Source: an uncultured Ruminococcus sp.
GTDB lineage: Bacteria; Bacillota; Clostridia; Oscillospirales; CAG-272
NCBI GenBank assembly: GCA_902766115.1
Contig: CACXCL010000165.1
Location: 1-8,090 of the forward strand
Length of the DNA stretch: 8,090 nt
Direction: 5' to 3'
This document shows, piece after piece, positions 5,913-8,090 of this stretch (position 1 is the first letter of the stretch; each line of letters begins with the position of its first letter). The notes beneath the pieces were generated by a model that was not told the origin of the DNA, ran no database searches, and saw only the letters and a program-made list of their open reading frames with translations. A program made the translations under genes and the position numbers.

Positions 5913-6006
5913 ATTACAATCAACTCCTAAACGTGAATACTATAACAAATCAAAATCGGAAGAAGGGAATTTGGAGTTATTATAATTATCAGACAGCCAG
6001 CAGACC

Positions 6007-6115
6007 GCACAGGAAGATGTTCCCATAGGGAAGAACTGGGTCTAGTCCTGGCCACCTCCATGTTTTTGGCATTCTAGCTCCATCAGACGATGTTGCGTTC
6101 TTCCGTACACCATTC
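6007..6115 (-). ncRNA. candidate structured RNA or 5' leader of the zinc-ribbon gene
   Basis: The segment starts at the predicted start site of the promoter at 6122-6150. A closing helix pairs 6099-6108 with 6007-6017 (10 bp, one bulge). It encloses three hairpins: 6081-6092 (CATC arms), 6042-6078 (CUAG plus GCC/GGC pairs, weak) and 6020-6032 (TTCCC/GGGAA with a triloop). I do not recognise a known riboswitch or ncRNA class, and no U-rich terminator follows. It may therefore be a leader of the zinc-ribbon mRNA, about 95 nt before that start codon. Some alternative pairings (5996-6000 with 6048-6052) conflict with the closing helix. The 3' end is uncertain. Confidence 0.3.
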
Positions 6116-6121
6116 GTGAGT

Positions 6122-6150
6122 ATTGTACCATTTTTCGGGAGAGTAATCAA
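6122..6150 (-). promoter_or_regulatory. promoter upstream of the structured RNA / zinc-ribbon gene
   Basis: On the minus strand TTGATT (6150-6145) and TACAAT (6127-6122) are exactly 17 bp apart, with an extended TGG before the -10. The predicted start is near 6115, about 200 nt before the zinc-ribbon start codon. Confidence 0.55.
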
Positions 6151-6220
6151 TACTACAATACAATATGTGTATCATATACCACGCGGTCGAGAAAAACTCC
6201 AAGAAAAAATGCTCCGGAGG

Positions 6221-6289
6221 ATTTCGCGGCTTTTTCAAAAAAGTTTCTTGCGGGGGTGTGGGGGAGCTTCTTTTCAAAGAAGCTCCCCC
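6221..6289 (-). repeat. hairpin-plus-tail repeat, copy B (possible pyk terminator)
   Basis: A perfect 14-bp hairpin at 6260-6289 (GGGGGAGCTTCTTT arm, 2-nt loop) lies 7 nt after the pyk stop codon. Reading on the minus strand, a C-rich spacer is followed by AAACTTTTTTGAA and AGCCGCGAAAT (6231-6221). The last 11 bases are identical to the end of copy A at 5546-5556. It lacks a classical T-run directly after the stem. Confidence 0.7.
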
Positions 6290-6296
6290 GTATTAT

Positions 6297-7724
6297 TCAG
6301 AAATTCGACCTTACGGTCTCGACCTTGATGATGTTGGTGTTGCCCGGAGTTTCCAGCGGCACGCCGCCGACAATGACCACGCGATCGCCCTCGGAGACGA
6401 TGTCGATCTGCTTCGCGCAGTCGATGGCGTGGACGAAAAGCTTATCGAAGTCCGTCTGGTTCCGCGCCAGCACGGGATAAACGCCCCAGGACAGAGAGAG
6501 CTGATGGAACGTCTTCTGATCGGGAGTCGCCGCAACGATGGGCGTCGACGGTCTGAACTTCGACATTCTGCGGGCGCTCCTGCCGGTCATGGTCAGCGCC
6601 ACGATGGCGTCTGCGCCGAGGTCCCGCGCGGTGGTGCATGCCGCGTCGCACATGGCATTGGTGATGTCCTCGGAGTCCATGAAGTAGCTCTCCTCGAATC
6701 CCTTTCTGCCGAAAACGTCGCGTTCCGCCTGCTCCGCCACCTTCGCCATGACCTCGATGGCGCGCAGGGGATAGCGCCCCACGGCGGTCTCGCCGGACAG
6801 CATCACGGCGGAGGTGCCGTCGAACACCGCGTTCGCCACGTCGGTGATCTCGGCACGGGTGGGGTTCGGGTGGTCTATCATGGACTCAAGCATCTGTGTG
6901 GCGGTGATGACCATCTTGCCGGAGCGGTAGCACTCTTTTATGAACCGCTTCTGGAGACCGGGCAGCCGCTCGAAGGGGATCTCGACTCCCATGTCGCCGC
7001 GGGCGACCATGATGCCGTCCGCCACGGAGAGGATCTCGCTGAAATTCTCCACGCCCTCGCTGTTCTCGATCTTCGCGATGATACGGACGGCGTGCCCGTC
7101 GTTGTAGTCGATGAATTTACGCATGTTGACCACGTCTTCGGCGCGTCTTACGAAGGACGCCGCCACGAAGTCCACGTCGTTTTCGATGCCGAAAAGCAAA
7201 TCGTCCTTGTCCCGCTCGCTCAGATGCGGAATATTGAGGTGCACGTTGGGTACGTTCACGCCCTTGCCGCTCTTGATGACGCCGCCCTCGACGACCCGGC
7301 AGACGATCTCGCTCCCGTCGCACTTCTCGGCGAGAAGCTCGATGTTCCCGTCGTCCAGCAGGATGCGCGTGCCCGGCTTGATCTGCGACGGCAGCTCGGC
7401 GTAGCTGACGTGAGCGCGGGTCGGGTCGCCCTCCGTTTTCTCCGCGGTCAGCGTGAACAGGGAGCCCTCTTCCAGCACGGCGGAGCTGCCGGCGAAGGTC
7501 CCGAGGCGGATCTCAGGTCCCTTTGTGTCCAGCATTATCGCCACAGGCGCGCCGAGTTTTTCTCTCGCCGCTTTGATCCGGGCGATGGTCTTTCTGTGTT
7601 CCTCGTGGGTCCCGTGGGAGAAGTTGATCCTCGCCACGTTCATCCCCGCGCGGATCATCTCCTCGATGGTCGCCTCGTCGGAGGTGGCAGGACCAAGCGT
7701 GCAGACTATTTTGGTTTTCAGCAT
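6297..7724 (-). CDS. pyk: pyruvate kinase
   Basis: A 475-residue cytosolic glycolytic enzyme converting phosphoenolpyruvate and ADP to pyruvate and ATP. The barrel carries the expected residues: RINFSHG (32-38), DTKGPEIR (66-73), the catalytic lysine K218 with metal ligand E220 in IIAKIENSEG, metal ligand D244 in MVARGDMGVE (239-248), the ITATQMLESM segment (273-282, with active-site Thr276) and DVANAVFDGTSAVMLSGETA (295-314). The B domain lies at about 75-165 and the C domain at about 340-475. The length matches E. coli PykF (470); the extra C-terminal PEP-utiliser domain found in many Bacillus enzymes is absent. Start: ATG with AAAGGG 9 nt upstream. It appears monocistronic, with its own promoter (7773-7801), an insulating terminator upstream and a hairpin downstream. 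No pfkA neighbour is visible. Confidence 0.96.
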   Translation of the reverse strand: MLKTKIVCTLGPATSDEATIEEMIRAGMNVARINFSHGTHEEHRKTIARIKAAREKLGAPVAIMLDTKGPEIRLGTFAGSSAVLEEGSLFTLTAEKTEGDPTRAHVSYAELPSQIKPGTRILLDDGNIELLAEKCDGSEIVCRVVEGGVIKSGKGVNVPNVHLNIPHLSERDKDDLLFGIENDVDFVAASFVRRAEDVVNMRKFIDYNDGHAVRIIAKIENSEGVENFSEILSVADGIMVARGDMGVEIPFERLPGLQKRFIKECYRSGKMVITATQMLESMIDHPNPTRAEITDVANAVFDGTSAVMLSGETAVGRYPLRAIEVMAKVAEQAERDVFGRKGFEESYFMDSEDITNAMCDAACTTARDLGADAIVALTMTGRSARRMSKFRPSTPIVAATPDQKTFHQLSLSWGVYPVLARNQTDFDKLFVHAIDCAKQIDIVSEGDRVVIVGGVPLETPGNTNIIKVETVRSNF

Positions 7725-7772
7725 TTATTCTGTCCCTTTCCGGTATTATTCGTCAGGATTTTGACCTCTAAT

Positions 7773-7801
7773 ATTGTAATACCGCGACGTGCGGATTTCA
7801 A
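7773..7801 (-). promoter_or_regulatory. pyk promoter
   Basis: On the minus strand TTGAAA (7801-7796) and TACAAT (7778-7773) are separated by 17 bp, close to the housekeeping consensus. The start site should be near 7766, giving a leader of about 42 nt that includes the ribosome binding site. Confidence 0.65.
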
Positions 7802-7911
7802 TGGAAAAAGTCAACAAAAAAAGACGTCGGAAACAGAGCGGCGACGTAAGAATAGACGCAGAAGGGAGAGCGAGCCGACCGCCGCCGGCGGGGGCGGGAT
7901 GATAAACTTTG

Positions 7912-7938
7912 GAAAAACGGCGTTTACCGCCGTTTTTC
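7912..7938. terminator. bidirectional intrinsic terminator
   Basis: Arms GAAAAACGGCG (7912-7922) and CGCCGTTTTTC (7928-7938) are perfectly complementary around a 5-nt loop. The GC core with flanking A/T tracts gives a T-run on either strand. It would stop minus-strand transcription arriving from the right before the pyk promoter. Confidence 0.75.
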
Positions 7939-8090
7939 GGGCAAACAGGAGGACACCGCGGGTTTTAAGGACAAAGATTTGTTAGTAGAATATGCTAATA
8001 TAAGTATTATAAAATCGTTAGTCTCATCATCTCCAAAACCCCGATGCACTCTTTCTCTTCTAGAAGAGAAAGCCTGCACTGAAAGAGAAG
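7939..8090. other. right-end non-coding stretch
   Basis: An AT-rich section (7975-8025) with scattered TATAAT-like boxes but no well-spaced promoter pair. On the minus strand one frame is open from the window edge to the stop at 8007-8009 and another to a stop just inside the terminator. Either could be the tail of a gene lying to the right, but neither has recognisable protein features. Confidence 0.4.
8045..8078. repeat. 34-bp near-perfect palindrome
   Basis: Bases 8051-8061 and 8062-8072 are perfect complements (CTTTCTCTTCT arm, no spacer). The stem extends past a 2-nt mismatch into TGCA on both sides (8045-8048 and 8075-8078). It could form a long hairpin or be a dispersed extragenic palindrome of this genome. 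No T-run follows. Confidence 0.6.

Larger units (their letters stand above)
5913..6296. other. 384-bp gap without a convincing gene
   Basis: No reading frame here looks coding: those present are short and lack ribosome binding sites. Going from the zinc-ribbon gene towards pyk, the gap holds an AT-rich leader (5913-6000), a segment able to fold into a branched RNA (6007-6108), a minus-strand promoter (6122-6150), an unremarkable AT-rich stretch (6151-6220), and copy B of the hairpin repeat (6221-6289). Confidence 0.7.

Noticed and set aside
6003..6115. A known riboswitch, T-box, 6S RNA, SRP RNA or RNase P RNA
   Set aside because: None of the conserved sequence signatures I know for these classes is present, so only a generic structured-RNA candidate is reported.
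6083..6277. 64-codon minus-strand frame containing YSPEKWYNTHEW
   Set aside because: It starts inside the pyk-side hairpin repeat, spans the promoter at 6122-6150 and ends in the foldable segment, with no ribosome binding site. The SPE resemblance to transposase N-termini is too short to count.
7801..7902. 33-codon plus-strand frame (MEKVNKKRRRKQ...) ending 9 nt before a terminator
   Set aside because: Tempting because of the terminator, but there is no ribosome binding site, its start overlaps the pyk -35 box, and the sequence is low-complexity basic/Pro-Gly.
6165..7985. 606-codon open frame on the plus strand
   Set aside because: It is antisense to pyruvate kinase, is rich in His/Arg/Asp as antisense frames of GC-rich genes are, and has no ribosome binding site or recognisable motif.
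8007..8090. Possible C-terminus of a minus-strand gene entering from the right edge
   Set aside because: About 27 open codons with no recognisable residues, and the frame runs through the large palindrome; too short to claim.
1..8090. CRISPR array, tRNA or rRNA genes, prophage genes
   Set aside because: No regularly spaced repeats, no tRNA-like GGTTCGAATCC arm followed by an acceptor stem, and no phage structural or integrase genes were seen.

Overview
The window looks like chromosome from an anaerobic Firmicute of the class Clostridia. The reasons are strong AGGAGG-type ribosome binding sites, GC-rich codon use in the core genes against AT-rich promoters, a DHHW/DUF4358/transglutaminase surface-gene set, a DUF1858 'redox disulfide' protein typical of anaerobes, and a two-gene SufC-SufB Fe-S assembly module. 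The species cannot be told from the sequence.

Layout. (1) Positions 1-2618, minus strand: three tightly packed genes for exported proteins: a transglutaminase-like protein, a DUF4358 lipoprotein, and a DHHW-family protein cut by the left edge. They probably form one surface or cell-envelope operon. A two-copy 28-bp tandem repeat lies just upstream. (2) 2746-3417, minus: a Crp/Fnr-family regulator. (3) 3418-3547: a compact divergent promoter region. It holds a 16-bp operator-like palindrome and a second perfect palindrome containing the -10 boxes of both promoters. (4) 3548-5481, plus: an operon of a 71-aa DUF1858 protein, SufC (ABC ATPase) and a short SufB-type scaffold, ending in a strong hairpin. 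(5) About 5557-6220: an AT-rich island with an IS3-like terminal inverted repeat, a 92-aa four-CxxC zinc-ribbon protein (minus), and a promoter followed by about 110 nt able to fold into a multi-branched RNA. (6) 6297-7724, minus: pyruvate kinase with its own promoter. (7) 7802-8090: non-coding, with a bidirectional terminator and a large palindrome.

How the parts may work together. The regulator and the Fe-S operon share one control region. The estimated centre of the operator is -41.5 relative to the operon promoter, the classical class II activation position, and +16.5 relative to the regulator's own promoter, a repressing position. The simplest model is a redox- or nitrosative-stress-type Crp/Fnr protein that activates Fe-S cluster assembly and represses itself. 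This is inference from spacing.

The AT-rich island is bracketed by two inverted copies of a roughly 60-70 bp hairpin-plus-tail repeat. One follows sufB and the other follows pyk, so they may be a terminator-like repeat family of this genome with later insertions between them.
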